From: Tenacibaculum sp. MAR_2009_124
GTDB lineage: Bacteria; Bacteroidota; Bacteroidia; Flavobacteriales; Flavobacteriaceae
DNA: 64,000 bases
Direction of reading: 5' to 3'
Assembly: GCF_900105455.1 (NCBI RefSeq)
Contig: NZ_FNSF01000005.1
Location: 744,001 to 808,000 of the forward strand
This document shows, piece after piece, positions 46,935-56,025 of this stretch. A model generated the notes under the pieces. That model saw nothing but the letters and a program-made list of their open reading frames with translations. It was not told the DNA's origin and did not search any database. The position numbers and the translations under genes are program-made. Position 1 is the stretch's first letter, and every line of letters begins with the position of its first letter.

Positions 46935-48029
46935 ATGAAAAAAGAAAAATTACTGGCCATTTTAAGGCTTCAAGCTACCAGAAACATTGGTGATGTTATG
47001 GCAAAAAAACTCATTTCTGCCTGTGGAAGTCCTGAACAAGTATTCAACGAATCATTTTCTACATTGTTAAAAATTCCTGGAATTGGATCTTATGCTTTGC
47101 AACATATTTTTGATGAAAAAACTGCTAAAAGAGCAGAGGAGGAGCTCCTGTTTTTAGAGCAATCAAAATATACGTATCATTACTTTTTAGATGATGATTA
47201 TCCATACTATTTAAAACAATGTATTGACGCTCCGATACTTCTTTTTAAAGATGGAAATATTAAACTAACTACAAATCGAATTATTTCCATAGTGGGAACT
47301 CGATCTATTACCAATTATGGACGCGGTTTCTGCAACCAACTGATCAAAGATCTTGCAACTTACCAACCGATTATTATTAGTGGATTCGCATATGGTGTAG
47401 ATATTTGTGCTCACAAAGCAGCAATTGACAACAATTTACAAAACATTGCCGTTTTAGCACATGGTTTGGATGAAGTTTATCCGAAGGTTCATAAACGTTA
47501 TATAAAAGACATCAATACCAATGGTGGATTTATAACTGACTTTTGGCATAAGGAACGTCCTATTCGTGAAAATTTTTTAAAACGAAACAGAATTATAGCC
47601 GGTATTTCTAAGGCAACAATTGTTATTGAATCTGCAGCAAAAGGAGGTTCATTAGTAACTACAGATATTGCCAATTCTTACCATCGAGATGTATTTGCTT
47701 TACCTGGAAGAGCTACTGATGAATATAGCAAAGGGTGTAACCATTTAATTAAAAATAATGCCGCGCATATACTCACTTCAGCCGAAGATATTGTTACAAT
47801 GTTAAATTGGGATATTTCAGAAAAAAAAGTACAACAAACCTCACTTTTTATAAACCTCAATGAACAAGAACAAAAAATTTTCGACTACTTATCTGACCGA
47901 GGTAAACAACTACTGGATGTTATTGCCAGAGATTGTGACATCCCTGTGTATCAATTATCGTCAATTTTATTGGAAATGGAATTGAACGGAATTATAAAAC
48001 CTTTGCCAGGAAAGTTATTTGAAGTGTAG
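46935..48029 (+). CDS. dprA: DNA-processing protein DprA
   Basis: A 364-residue protein that binds incoming single-stranded DNA during natural transformation and loads RecA. N-terminal helix-hairpin-helix-type region (LLKIPGIGSYALQ), then the Rossmann-like DprA fold (about 65-285): ISIVGTRSITNYG, IIISGFAYGVD, AVLAHGLDEVYP, RNRIIAGISKATIVIES and KGGSLVTTDIA. A C-terminal winged-helix (about 300-364) completes the usual architecture. The gene is divergent from the HU/SPOR gene. Confidence 0.95.
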   Translation: MKKEKLLAILRLQATRNIGDVMAKKLISACGSPEQVFNESFSTLLKIPGIGSYALQHIFDEKTAKRAEEELLFLEQSKYTYHYFLDDDYPYYLKQCIDAPILLFKDGNIKLTTNRIISIVGTRSITNYGRGFCNQLIKDLATYQPIIISGFAYGVDICAHKAAIDNNLQNIAVLAHGLDEVYPKVHKRYIKDINTNGGFITDFWHKERPIRENFLKRNRIIAGISKATIVIESAAKGGSLVTTDIANSYHRDVFALPGRATDEYSKGCNHLIKNNAAHILTSAEDIVTMLNWDISEKKVQQTSLFINLNEQEQKIFDYLSDRGKQLLDVIARDCDIPVYQLSSILLEMELNGIIKPLPGKLFEV

Positions 48030-48062
48030 TTACAGAAAACAACCATGTTTTATTAGGTTCCG

Positions 48063-48512
48063 CTATTCATCAACAAAAAAAGTTATTGGTAGTACATAAG
48101 AAACGTTTACTATTTTTCCTTCTCTTTTTGCAGGAAGAAATTGGGGTAGTTTTTCTATAATCTCTTTTGTATGTTTTTTTAAAACTTCATGAGGTGCTCG
48201 TACTTGTATGTCTGAAACCTTTCCTAGATCATTAATAATAAATCGAGCATATATTCTGAATTTCCCTTTTCTCAACCCCAAGCTTTGTGAGAGTTTATTA
48301 TCGAAATTAATTTTGATAAAGTCAGTCATTCGTTTTTGAAAGTTTGTTTTTGCCTTTTCTTCCGACAAACGCTTGTCTTCCTTAAAACGAGGTGTTTCAT
48401 TAACAAGATGAATGGGGTGTGGTTCATTTTCTTCAAATTCTATTTCTCCTTCAAATGCTAGATCTCCCATTATTTCATTATGTACACTATCAATAGATGT
48501 TTCTTCTTGCAA
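48063..48512 (-). CDS. TonB C-terminal half of a frameshifted energy-transducer gene
   Basis: Encodes a TonB-like C-terminal domain (about 60-149): GKFRIYARFIINDLGKVSDI then IEKLPQFLPAKREGK and VLPITFF. It has no N-terminal anchor of its own and its first usable codon is a TTG. In the same frame, reading extends upstream (KKTVTKQELPTIGLP) to join the end of the gene at 48548-48970 if one base is added to the T-run at 48556-48560 (plus strand). The intact product would be a membrane-anchored TonB-domain protein. Confidence 0.78.
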   Translation of the reverse strand: MQEETSIDSVHNEIMGDLAFEGEIEFEENEPHPIHLVNETPRFKEDKRLSEEKAKTNFQKRMTDFIKINFDNKLSQSLGLRKGKFRIYARFIINDLGKVSDIQVRAPHEVLKKHTKEIIEKLPQFLPAKREGKIVNVSYVLPITFFVDE

Positions 48513-48547
48513 AATGGGTAACCCTATAGTAGGTAACTCTTGTTTAG

Positions 48548-48970
48548 TTACAGTCTTTTTATTACAATTTCTTTCATAAGAGGATTTTGTTTTTCAACAA
48601 CCGAATCAACAATCTGGACATTCTCTATTTTTTGAACTTTTCCTCCTTCTGTTTTACAACTGAATAATATTGTTCCCATAGAAAGAACCATTGCTAACAC
48701 AAATAAATTTCTAAAACTATGTTTATGAGATAAACTACTCTCAGGAATTTGAATAACAACACTATGCAACTGCTTTTTATAAAAATGACCACAAACTTTT
48801 TGTGTACTATTCTCGATTAAATATTCTTTAACTTCAGCTTCGGAGAATTGCGTAAAATCCACAACGGTTTTTGCACAGGAACTGCAAAATCTTCCTTTTT
48901 CATTAGGTGTCATTTTATGCCAGTTTTCATGACATGGTTTTGGAATGGTAAATTTAAATTGCTTTTTCAT
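48548..48970 (-). CDS. N-terminal half of a frameshifted TonB-domain protein
   Basis: Codes for 140 residues with the Bacteroidota N-terminal motif of this TonB subtype: PKPCHENWHKMTPNEKGRFC followed by SSCAKTVVDFT, with four Cys that could bind metal. One transmembrane helix follows (NLFVLAMVLSMGTILF, about residues 88-104) and then a linker. It stops at 48548 just after IVIKRL. The expected continuation is in another frame, as described for 48063-48512. Together the two halves have the known order CHENW motif, TM helix, TonB C-terminal domain. Confidence 0.78.
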   Translation of the reverse strand: MKKQFKFTIPKPCHENWHKMTPNEKGRFCSSCAKTVVDFTQFSEAEVKEYLIENSTQKVCGHFYKKQLHSVVIQIPESSLSHKHSFRNLFVLAMVLSMGTILFSCKTEGGKVQKIENVQIVDSVVEKQNPLMKEIVIKRL

Positions 48971-49082
48971 AGTTTAATATTTTCCAAAAAACTAACAAAT
49001 ACCATTCCTTTCTATCTTTTTATGTTAGAAAAAGTTATTTTTGAGAAAACCCTAATGTTGTATGGCTTCAGAGGAGAAATTA

Positions 49083-50120
49083 ATGTCGCAGAAAAAACCT
49101 GCATTTCCAGTTACCGATGAATTGAATAGTTATCTTATTGAAAATAGCAGAAACATAAAAATTCCTATTTTTTATGATGATTTGCTTCGTTTTCAGGGAT
49201 CGATTGTGGTGTATGATAAAAATGACGAAGACACTTTATGGGTTAGAACTTATTATTCGGAATTCGAACGATTAGAAATTGATTTAAGTTTAAAGAAGGT
49301 ATATACCATTTTACATTCAAACGGAAATGAAGACACTATTCCTTTTTTAAATATAGACGCTATTGATTATTGTACTTTTGGAAATTCTAAACCTTTTCGA
49401 ATAAAAGTTCGAAACGTTCTCAATGACAACTACACTTATTTCTATATAAAGAAAACGGATGCTTCCAGAATTTACGGACTAGAACTAGAACATATTTTAT
49501 CACCTTACAACCTCAACTTTTTAGTGTATAAAGACACACTGATAGAAGAACATATAGCAGGAATTCCTGGTGACGATTTTATCAAAGACTTTTTGCCTAA
49601 ATGCACGGAGTCCGAAAAAACACAAATAGCCAAAGAATTTGTTAAGTTTAACGAACGATGTATGATTCGTCTTTTAGGTGATATGCGTTCTTATAACTAT
49701 GTTATTGTTCCAACACATGACTTTGATCATGTGGTATATAAAATTAGAGCTATTGATTTTGATCAGCAATGTTTTGAAGGAAAATTCAAAGTATACAACC
49801 CTCAGTTTTTTAAAGAAAACCTTCCTATGGTTTCATTAGTGGGTCAAAAACTACAAGAGGCTTCGATTAGTCAATATAAAGTTGAAGAACGTTCCATTGT
49901 AGCAAAACGTATATTAAGTTCGGCAAACAGAATCGGTCAACTTGTTACTTGTATGAGAAACGATTCAATTTCCACCGCCAAAAATATTGATTTATTAAAA
50001 CATCAAGTATTCGATTTCACCAAGGATATTGCTTTTAAAAAAAGTAAAAACATGGGCGAAATATTAGCCGCTGCACTTGGTTTTGTAAAGAGGAATTATG
50101 AAAATATGAGAGTTCGATAA
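49083..50120 (+). CDS. Conserved protein of unknown function with kinase-like motifs
   Basis: A soluble protein of about 345 residues with no signal peptide. The start is the ATG at 49083 (MSQKKPAFPV); the frame opens 21 bp earlier at another ATG, but gaggag lies before 49083. No family is recognised with certainty. In the middle there is an arrangement that recalls protein-kinase-like enzymes: RLLGDMRSYNYVIV (Gly-Asp...Asn) followed about 18 residues later by RAIDFDQQ (Asp-Phe-Asp), as in the catalytic loop and metal-binding DFG of aminoglycoside kinases or HipA-type proteins. The N-terminal half would then hold the nucleotide-binding lobe, but no glycine-rich loop is obvious. The kinase idea is a hypothesis only. 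Confidence 0.6.
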   Translation: MSQKKPAFPVTDELNSYLIENSRNIKIPIFYDDLLRFQGSIVVYDKNDEDTLWVRTYYSEFERLEIDLSLKKVYTILHSNGNEDTIPFLNIDAIDYCTFGNSKPFRIKVRNVLNDNYTYFYIKKTDASRIYGLELEHILSPYNLNFLVYKDTLIEEHIAGIPGDDFIKDFLPKCTESEKTQIAKEFVKFNERCMIRLLGDMRSYNYVIVPTHDFDHVVYKIRAIDFDQQCFEGKFKVYNPQFFKENLPMVSLVGQKLQEASISQYKVEERSIVAKRILSSANRIGQLVTCMRNDSISTAKNIDLLKHQVFDFTKDIAFKKSKNMGEILAAALGFVKRNYENMRVR

Positions 50121-50183
50121 TTTGGACTCAAATTCAAGTTCACTCATATATCAATACAATATATAAGTAAGCTTTGCTTTTGT

Positions 50184-50244
50184 TATATCGAGCGCAATCG
50201 ATACTGTACCTTCTAATTAGTATATCTCAATTGCGCTCGGTATA
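50184..50244. repeat. Large inverted repeat between converging genes
   Basis: Arms of 15 bases (50184-50198 and 50230-50244; tatatcgagcgcaat against its complement, one mismatch) enclose 31 bp. The arms are more GC-rich than the surroundings. It could be a REP-like element or a bidirectional terminator without a T-tail. Confidence 0.6.
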
Positions 50245-50251
50245 GCATTGT

Positions 50252-51142
50252 TTAATTCTTGTAAACAAGTCCTACTGAAAAACCTCTTTCATTTCCGAAG
50301 TTTCTTCCGTCAAGATTCAAGCCATAACCAGCCGAAACACCAAAAGTTTGTTTGTAAACAGGTACATAAACGTCAAAAGATAAATTGGTATAATCTACCT
50401 CAGTTTGCGATAAAGCAACTGGACCTCCATTTGCTCCGAACTCGGCAGAACCGATATCATATCCTGATGTAGAATCTTGAATTCCTAATTTCGCATGTAC
50501 ATAAAACTGATTGGTAAAATACCCTAGTTTAAAGCTATACAATAAAGCGTCTGGGACATCAAAATCGGAATTACTTCGAATACTATACCCCGTTTGAGCT
50601 TCTGCAAACAAGTTAAAATTGGTGGTGTACTGCAAAACGACCAATCCATCAACGGTAGTTGCTTTATTACCAATAGATAAAATACCGTTGCCTTCATAGT
50701 CTCCTAAAGGAAATGCAAGACCCGCTGACCCACCTAGTGTAAACTTAGAGCCATCTTTAAAATTTTCTTCAAACATTCTTGCTTTCAGAAAAAGAGAGAG
50801 ATCTTGAATTCCACTTTGTTCACTTTCTCCATGAACAGGATCTGGGTTTCCGTCTTTACTTTCAATTGATATGTAAGGAAAAGAAACAATAGCAGATAAC
50901 CAATTGTTTATTCCGTAGTCAGCATAAACACCAACAATTGAAGAAGAAATATCTCCTAAGTTTGCAGGATTTCCCTCTGATAGTTCTTCTCCTAAATAAA
51001 ACTTATCGTAACTTTTAGAAAAGTAACTTACAGCAACTGTTAGTTGATTTTTTTCTGGATAAAAGCCTGTGACTGGTGATTGCGCATGTAAGAACACTGG
51101 GAACAACAAGGCTATTGTAATCCCAATACATGCTTTTTTCAT
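50252..51142 (-). CDS. Outer-membrane beta-barrel protein, transporter-like
   Basis: A 296-residue protein with a signal peptide (MKKACIGITIALLFPVF, cleaved near LHAQS) and then alternating amphipathic strands ending in an aromatic-rich strand (GFSVGLVYKN), typical of a 12-14 strand barrel. It resembles the MetA-pathway phenol-degradation/outer-membrane transporter group in strand pattern and length, but no substrate can be named. An ATG 9 bp upstream (51151) is also possible. Single gene. Confidence 0.65.
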   Translation of the reverse strand: MKKACIGITIALLFPVFLHAQSPVTGFYPEKNQLTVAVSYFSKSYDKFYLGEELSEGNPANLGDISSSIVGVYADYGINNWLSAIVSFPYISIESKDGNPDPVHGESEQSGIQDLSLFLKARMFEENFKDGSKFTLGGSAGLAFPLGDYEGNGILSIGNKATTVDGLVVLQYTTNFNLFAEAQTGYSIRSNSDFDVPDALLYSFKLGYFTNQFYVHAKLGIQDSTSGYDIGSAEFGANGGPVALSQTEVDYTNLSFDVYVPVYKQTFGVSAGYGLNLDGRNFGNERGFSVGLVYKN

Positions 51143-51223
51143 TGTAAGCATAATTTGAACGGTTTTAGTTTATTTCAAACCTTAGACGAATGCATAATTC
51201 ATCTCTTACATCGAAAATTAGAT

Positions 51224-52081
51224 TTATTTTTTACTTCGAACACTCTCAATTACTACTGTTGCTAAAATTAACGCTCCACCAATAAATGTATTTAACGTTG
51301 GTATTTCCCTTAAAAAGAAAAACGCCAAAATAATTCCAAATATTGGTTGAACACTACTAATAATGCTTGCCGTTGATGCCGTAAAAAACTGAAGTGAATG
51401 CACCATTAAACTATGCCCAATCGCTGTTGTTAATAATGCTAATAATAGCAAATACGGTAATTGACTTTGAAAACCAGAAATATCCATAAAAAATAGAGTA
51501 GGGAGTAGGCATGCTGAAATAATTATTGTTTGGTAAAACATCAACATTACACCATTGTATTGAAGCACATATTGCTTCATAATTAAAATTCGAACAGAAT
51601 AGCACAGCGCTGATAACACTCCAAATAATATGCCTTGAAGATTTGTGCTTTCAAGATTAAATTCTGGAGACAAAATATACAGCCCTGTTAAAACTAATAA
51701 CCCTAAAACTATATAGACTGGACTGAACTTCGTCTTTAAAAAAACGGGTTCTAAAAAAGCAATGATTACAGGAAAAGTATAAAGCGAAAGCATTCCCATA
51801 GCAACATTTGAAAGTTTCAAGGCATAAAAATAAGTAACCCAATGCGCTGCCATAAACACTCCTGCTATAAAAAATGGTTTGTAGTGTTTTGGCGACTTCA
51901 GTTTAAAGTCCATTTTTCTGTATTTACAAAAAATGAACATAAATATTGCCGCAAAAGTTGAGCGAAACCAAATAATTACTTCCGTTGGCATTGCTATATA
52001 TCTTCCAAGAGCTCCCGAAGTACTTATAAAGAAAGTTGCTAATAATAAACCGATTACATTTTTTAAATGATTGCCCTCCAT
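51224..52081 (-). CDS. EamA/DMT family drug-metabolite transporter
   Basis: A 285-residue inner-membrane protein with ten predicted helices in two EamA repeats. Visible features are IWFRSTFAAIFMF, MAAHWVTYFYALKLSNVAMG and, in the second repeat, QPIFGIILAFFFLREIPTLNTFIGGALIL. Such proteins export or import small metabolites. The frame is open 45 bp further upstream, but a TACATTTG -7 box lies in that part, so the ATG at 52079-52081 (MEGNHLKN) is taken as the start. Confidence 0.88.
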   Translation of the reverse strand: MEGNHLKNVIGLLLATFFISTSGALGRYIAMPTEVIIWFRSTFAAIFMFIFCKYRKMDFKLKSPKHYKPFFIAGVFMAAHWVTYFYALKLSNVAMGMLSLYTFPVIIAFLEPVFLKTKFSPVYIVLGLLVLTGLYILSPEFNLESTNLQGILFGVLSALCYSVRILIMKQYVLQYNGVMLMFYQTIIISACLLPTLFFMDISGFQSQLPYLLLLALLTTAIGHSLMVHSLQFFTASTASIISSVQPIFGIILAFFFLREIPTLNTFIGGALILATVVIESVRSKK

Positions 52082-52098
52082 AATTCCTAATAAAAACT

Positions 52099-52106
52099 CA
52101 AATGTA
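52099..52106 (-). promoter_or_regulatory. Promoter of the EamA transporter gene
   Basis: Minus strand TACATTTG with a TTTTG 17 bp further upstream (52124-52128): a good match to the Bacteroidota -33/-7 pair, 17 bp before the chosen ATG. Confidence 0.6.
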
Positions 52107-52278
52107 ATAAAGTTTGGACCCAACAAAATATGGATCGCGATTTAACTTTCGAATTCTAGCATTTTTAAACAGATACATCCTATTATGTTACTAATAAACA
52201 AAAGTTAAAAATTGATAGTATTTTCTATATTCAGCATTAAGAAAATTTTATGTAAGTTCGCTTTATTGATAAATTACT

Positions 52279-55002
52279 ATGATTGCTGATTATATTTCGT
52301 ACTTCTACAAATGCTATCAAGCCGATAATAAAGAGTCTGGAGTTCTTAATTTCTTCTCTTCAAAATATGAAAATCAGTTTATTATAAAACCTGAAGAAGA
52401 ATTAATAAACAATAGATATCCGCTACAGTTTATTTCTGAAAAACAAGCCATTCCAATTTTACAAACTTTAGCACTATACAACAATGATAAAGAGCTTTGG
52501 TATGGGAGTTTATTTTGCCTTGGAAAAAGAAATGATTTCCGCAAGCGCATCACTTCAATTACAGCACCTTTATTTCTTTACAAAGCTGCTATTGAAAAGA
52601 AAGAAGATGTTTATTTCTTAAAAATTGATCATGAATCTAGACAGTTAAACATTGCCTTTTTAAAAGGCCTTTTGTTTAAAACATCTTTCGATGATTTTCT
52701 TTTTGAAGTTGAACGGCTTTTTGACGCTAATACTCACGTTAATTTTTTTGTAATTAATCAGCTAAAACGAATTTTTGAAGAGCATGTTTCAAACATTCAT
52801 TTTAACTCTGATTTTTTATTGTATCCAAAATTAAAAAATCAAACCTATTTAAAAACGTTAGTACAACAAGAAAAAGAATTAGAAAAGTTTACCATGGTAT
52901 CAAGTTCTGGAATCTTTATATCTAGTCGTGCTAACAACATAAACGCAGTAGTAAATGAATTAGAAACCTTAAAAAACCAAACTAATTACTCACAGGGTTT
53001 ACAAGCTTTCTTTTCATCAGAAATTGAAAAAAATGCTCGTTATAATAACACTATAAAAATTCCTCAATTACTCAATACTGCGCAAGAACGCATTGTTCAG
53101 AATGCATCTACCTATGGAAAATCCGTAATATTTGGTCCTCCAGGAACTGGAAAAACCTATACCATAAGCGCCATAGCACAAGATTATGTTAGTAAAGGGA
53201 AAAGTGTTTTAATTGTTACAAAAACAGCTCAAGCATTAGATGTTATTGCCGATAAATTAATGAATTCTAAAATAGGTGATTTTGCTATTAAAGTAGGAGG
53301 GAACTACTACAAAAGAACCTTGTTAGCTAAACTAAACAGAATTATTAATGGCCGCTATTACCGCCATAAACACAAGGAAGAAGCTTATCAAGCAGATATA
53401 AAAAGAGAAGTTCAGTTCAATAAACTTAAAAGTTTAGAGGCTGATTTTACCGAAAAAGTTACCAAGGAAATTGAACGTGTTGAAAAACTATTCTCTGAAA
53501 GTTTCTATCAAAAAACGCTTTCTAAACTCGATATTAACTTTATTCGTGTTTTTGAAAAAATAGAGTGGGAGATTATTGAAGAGTACTTTTCCACATTAAC
53601 CTTATTTGAAAAAAGAGCAGAGGAGGCCTTATTAAAACAGTTAATTAGTACCATTATTGTTTACTCAAATAAAGAACTTCAAAAACTTATTGCACTAAAA
53701 AATGTATTTCAAACAGCAGAGAAATCACTCATCAATAAACAACTTCAACAATTAGATGCAGCCCCATTAACTCATTTTTTACCAATTTGGCTGGTTAAAA
53801 TTGACGAGATAGCCATGAGTTTGCCTATGCAAAAGGATTTATTTGATATTGCCATTGTTGATGAAGCTACACAATGTGATATTGCTTCTTGTTTACCGAT
53901 ATTTCAAAGAGCTAAAAAAGTTGTTGTTGCAGGTGATACCAATCAACTTCGTCATATAAGTTTTTTATCGAAAACTCAAATGGATCGTTTTCAAAAGCAA
54001 CATGATATTACTGATTCTATTCGTTTTAATTTTAGAAAAAAGAGTTTGCTTGACTTCACATTGGAACACACAGCAAAAGGTGATCAAATTGTGTTGTTAG
54101 ATGAGCATTACAGATCCTTACCTGAGATTATCAGATTTAGCAATGAATCTTTTTATGGGCAAGCGTTAAGAATAATGACGCAAACTCCATTAAACCATAA
54201 TAAACAAGCCGTTTTTTTACATAAAACAAATGGTTTACAAGATGAAAAAGGAATTAATTTAGAAGAGGTAAATCAGGTAATAAAACATATTGAAATTGTT
54301 GTGGAAAATGAGCGATTACTTCATAAAAGTTTAGCGACAAGCATTGGTGTATTGTCTCCGTTTAGACAACAAACCAATCAACTTACAAAAAGCATTAAAC
54401 AAAAATTTGATTTAACAACAATCAAAAAACACAAAATAAAACTAGGAACTCCGTATCATTTTCAAGGAGAAGAACGTGATGTCATGTTACTTTCAATGGT
54501 TGCTAATGGTAATTCTCATTTTGCAAGCCTAAATTATCTAAATAAAGAAGATGTTTTCAATGTAGCTATTACACGAGCTAGAAATGAACAGCATATATTT
54601 TACTCGATCAACTCGGAATCACTTCCAGAAAGATCATTATTACGACAGTATTTAAGCTCATTTGAACAGAAAAACATATTCACACACCAGAATGAACTTA
54701 CTGAAGACTCCTTTAGCCAAGAGGTAAAAGCATTCTTAAAGCAATTTAAAGCAACAACTCATGTTGGATATACTATTGCAGGTTTAAGTATAGATATGTT
54801 GTTAGAAAACAACAATAACTACCTTGGAATAGATTTAATTGGTTATCCTGGAAGTTTTACCGCGGCCTTTGATATTGAACGTTATCGCATTTTACATCGT
54901 GTTGGAATACAAATCATACCCATTTCTTACTTATCATGGACGTATCATCAAGAAGAAACAATGAAGTTTTTGAAGAAAATGATGCAGCCTTTGATAGCGT
55001 AA
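52279..55002 (+). CDS. Superfamily 1 (UPF1-like) helicase fused to a Vsr/DUF559-like nuclease domain
   Basis: A 907-residue soluble protein. After an unrecognised N-terminal region (about 1-260) there is a complete SF1 helicase: Q-motif NTAQERIV, Walker A GPPGTGKT (286-293), motif II VDEATQCD (527-534), motif III GDTNQLRH (552-559), GTPYHFQGEERDV and VAITRARNEQH. A long insert (about 365-500) with coiled-coil character separates motifs I and II. The last 80-90 residues (from VGYTIAGLSIDMLLENNN to IQIIPISYLSWTYH) match the pattern of restriction-endonuclease-fold domains of the DUF559/Vsr type, with Asp in SIDML and in GIDLIG. Such fusions act on nucleic acids in repair or phage defence. Here it stands alone, not in a defence island. 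Confidence 0.83.
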   Translation: MIADYISYFYKCYQADNKESGVLNFFSSKYENQFIIKPEEELINNRYPLQFISEKQAIPILQTLALYNNDKELWYGSLFCLGKRNDFRKRITSITAPLFLYKAAIEKKEDVYFLKIDHESRQLNIAFLKGLLFKTSFDDFLFEVERLFDANTHVNFFVINQLKRIFEEHVSNIHFNSDFLLYPKLKNQTYLKTLVQQEKELEKFTMVSSSGIFISSRANNINAVVNELETLKNQTNYSQGLQAFFSSEIEKNARYNNTIKIPQLLNTAQERIVQNASTYGKSVIFGPPGTGKTYTISAIAQDYVSKGKSVLIVTKTAQALDVIADKLMNSKIGDFAIKVGGNYYKRTLLAKLNRIINGRYYRHKHKEEAYQADIKREVQFNKLKSLEADFTEKVTKEIERVEKLFSESFYQKTLSKLDINFIRVFEKIEWEIIEEYFSTLTLFEKRAEEALLKQLISTIIVYSNKELQKLIALKNVFQTAEKSLINKQLQQLDAAPLTHFLPIWLVKIDEIAMSLPMQKDLFDIAIVDEATQCDIASCLPIFQRAKKVVVAGDTNQLRHISFLSKTQMDRFQKQHDITDSIRFNFRKKSLLDFTLEHTAKGDQIVLLDEHYRSLPEIIRFSNESFYGQALRIMTQTPLNHNKQAVFLHKTNGLQDEKGINLEEVNQVIKHIEIVVENERLLHKSLATSIGVLSPFRQQTNQLTKSIKQKFDLTTIKKHKIKLGTPYHFQGEERDVMLLSMVANGNSHFASLNYLNKEDVFNVAITRARNEQHIFYSINSESLPERSLLRQYLSSFEQKNIFTHQNELTEDSFSQEVKAFLKQFKATTHVGYTIAGLSIDMLLENNNNYLGIDLIGYPGSFTAAFDIERYRILHRVGIQIIPISYLSWTYHQEETMKFLKKMMQPLIA

Positions 55003-55024
55003 TAAAACCTAAAATCGAAGATTT

Positions 55025-55939
55025 TTATAGCATATATTTTGACGCTTCTTTAGAGATGATTGTTTCTATTATCTCGATTTCATTTTTTGCTTTTTGCTTG
55101 TTCATTTTTGCGAAATAAACAATATCTCTCAGTTCTTTATTGGATTTCCAAATAAGCTTAAGGTTCTTATTATTTATTTCTTGTTCACATAAAAAACTAG
55201 GAATTAATGCAACGCCGTTACTAGTTTGCAAGCATCGAATGATAGAATTCATATTCGGAACAATATAATTTGGTTTGTTGTATTGTTTTCTGTTAAAATT
55301 TAAAAGCCAAAATTGTTTTATAAATCCAGTAACATTTGAGGAGCTGTACCAAATTTGATTCTTAAGTTCGTTTTCTAATACATTCCAATTTTTATTTAAA
55401 ATTGCTTTTTCTATTTCATCTGTGTCTACACTGTTACTAGAAACTAACCATACTTCCTGATTGAAAAAACGGGTATAATTAATATTTTGATTCTTATTTT
55501 TTTTGGGTGTAATAACTAAATCTAAAATTCCTTCTTCTAATTCCTTAAGCATTTGAGGATATTCTCCAAAATGAGCTATAATGTCAAAATCAAAACTTTT
55601 TATATTGGGTTCAAATAAAGTCTGAAAAATCTCTGAACACATTCCAATGCTTAATGTTTTCCTATTTCCCTTTCCCGTTTTTCTAAAATGTTTCTCCGAT
55701 TTCTCTAATTTTTGTAGTGCATCTAAGATATAATCATATAGAATTATCGCTCGCTCTGTTGGTACCATAATCCGTGGCTTTCTTTCAAAAAGTTTATATC
55801 CAACATACGATTCTAAAGAACTGATATGTAAGCTAACTCCAGGTTGCGATGAAAACAATCTTTCAGATGCTCTTGTTAAATTTCCTTCTTCATACACTGC
55901 TTTAAACGTTCTATACCATTCTAAATTTATCATTGCCAT
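55025..55939 (-). CDS. LysR-family transcriptional regulator
   Basis: A 304-residue regulator: winged helix-turn-helix at the N-terminus (MINLEWYRTFKAVYEEGNLT, RASERLFSSQPGVSLHI) and an effector-binding domain (about 90-295; KTLSIGMCSEIFQ, ILDLVITPKK). It is divergent from the mdaB-type quinone reductase gene and shares a short promoter region with it, the normal position for a LysR regulator of its neighbour. Related LysR-mdaB pairs respond to quinones or other electrophiles. Confidence 0.9.
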   Translation of the reverse strand: MAMINLEWYRTFKAVYEEGNLTRASERLFSSQPGVSLHISSLESYVGYKLFERKPRIMVPTERAIILYDYILDALQKLEKSEKHFRKTGKGNRKTLSIGMCSEIFQTLFEPNIKSFDFDIIAHFGEYPQMLKELEEGILDLVITPKKNKNQNINYTRFFNQEVWLVSSNSVDTDEIEKAILNKNWNVLENELKNQIWYSSSNVTGFIKQFWLLNFNRKQYNKPNYIVPNMNSIIRCLQTSNGVALIPSFLCEQEINNKNLKLIWKSNKELRDIVYFAKMNKQKAKNEIEIIETIISKEASKYML

Positions 55940-55952
55940 TATTTTTGTGATA

Positions 55953-55960
55953 CAAATGTA
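55953..55960 (-). promoter_or_regulatory. -7 box of the lysR gene
   Basis: Minus strand TACATTTG, a TAnnTTTG match, 13 bp before the start codon. Confidence 0.6.
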
Positions 55961-55982
55961 TTATTTCTATTATTTCAATAAT
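55960..55982. promoter_or_regulatory. Candidate LysR operator (T-N11-A type)
   Basis: attatt and aataat form an inverted repeat with exactly 11 bases between them, the classical spacing of LysR boxes. It lies between the divergent lysR and mdaB -7 boxes. Confidence 0.5.
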
Positions 55983-55996
55983 ACTTCAACTCAATA

Positions 55997-56004
55997 TATA
56001 TTTG
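55997..56004 (+). promoter_or_regulatory. -7 box of mdaB
   Basis: TATATTTG, a perfect TAnnTTTG match, 21 bp before the ATG at 56026. Confidence 0.65.
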
Positions 56005-56025
56005 CAGAAAACAAATACAATACAA

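Noticed and set aside
50248..50472. Plus-strand frame opposite the outer-membrane protein 3' end
   Set aside because: No recognisable features and fully overlaps a better supported gene.
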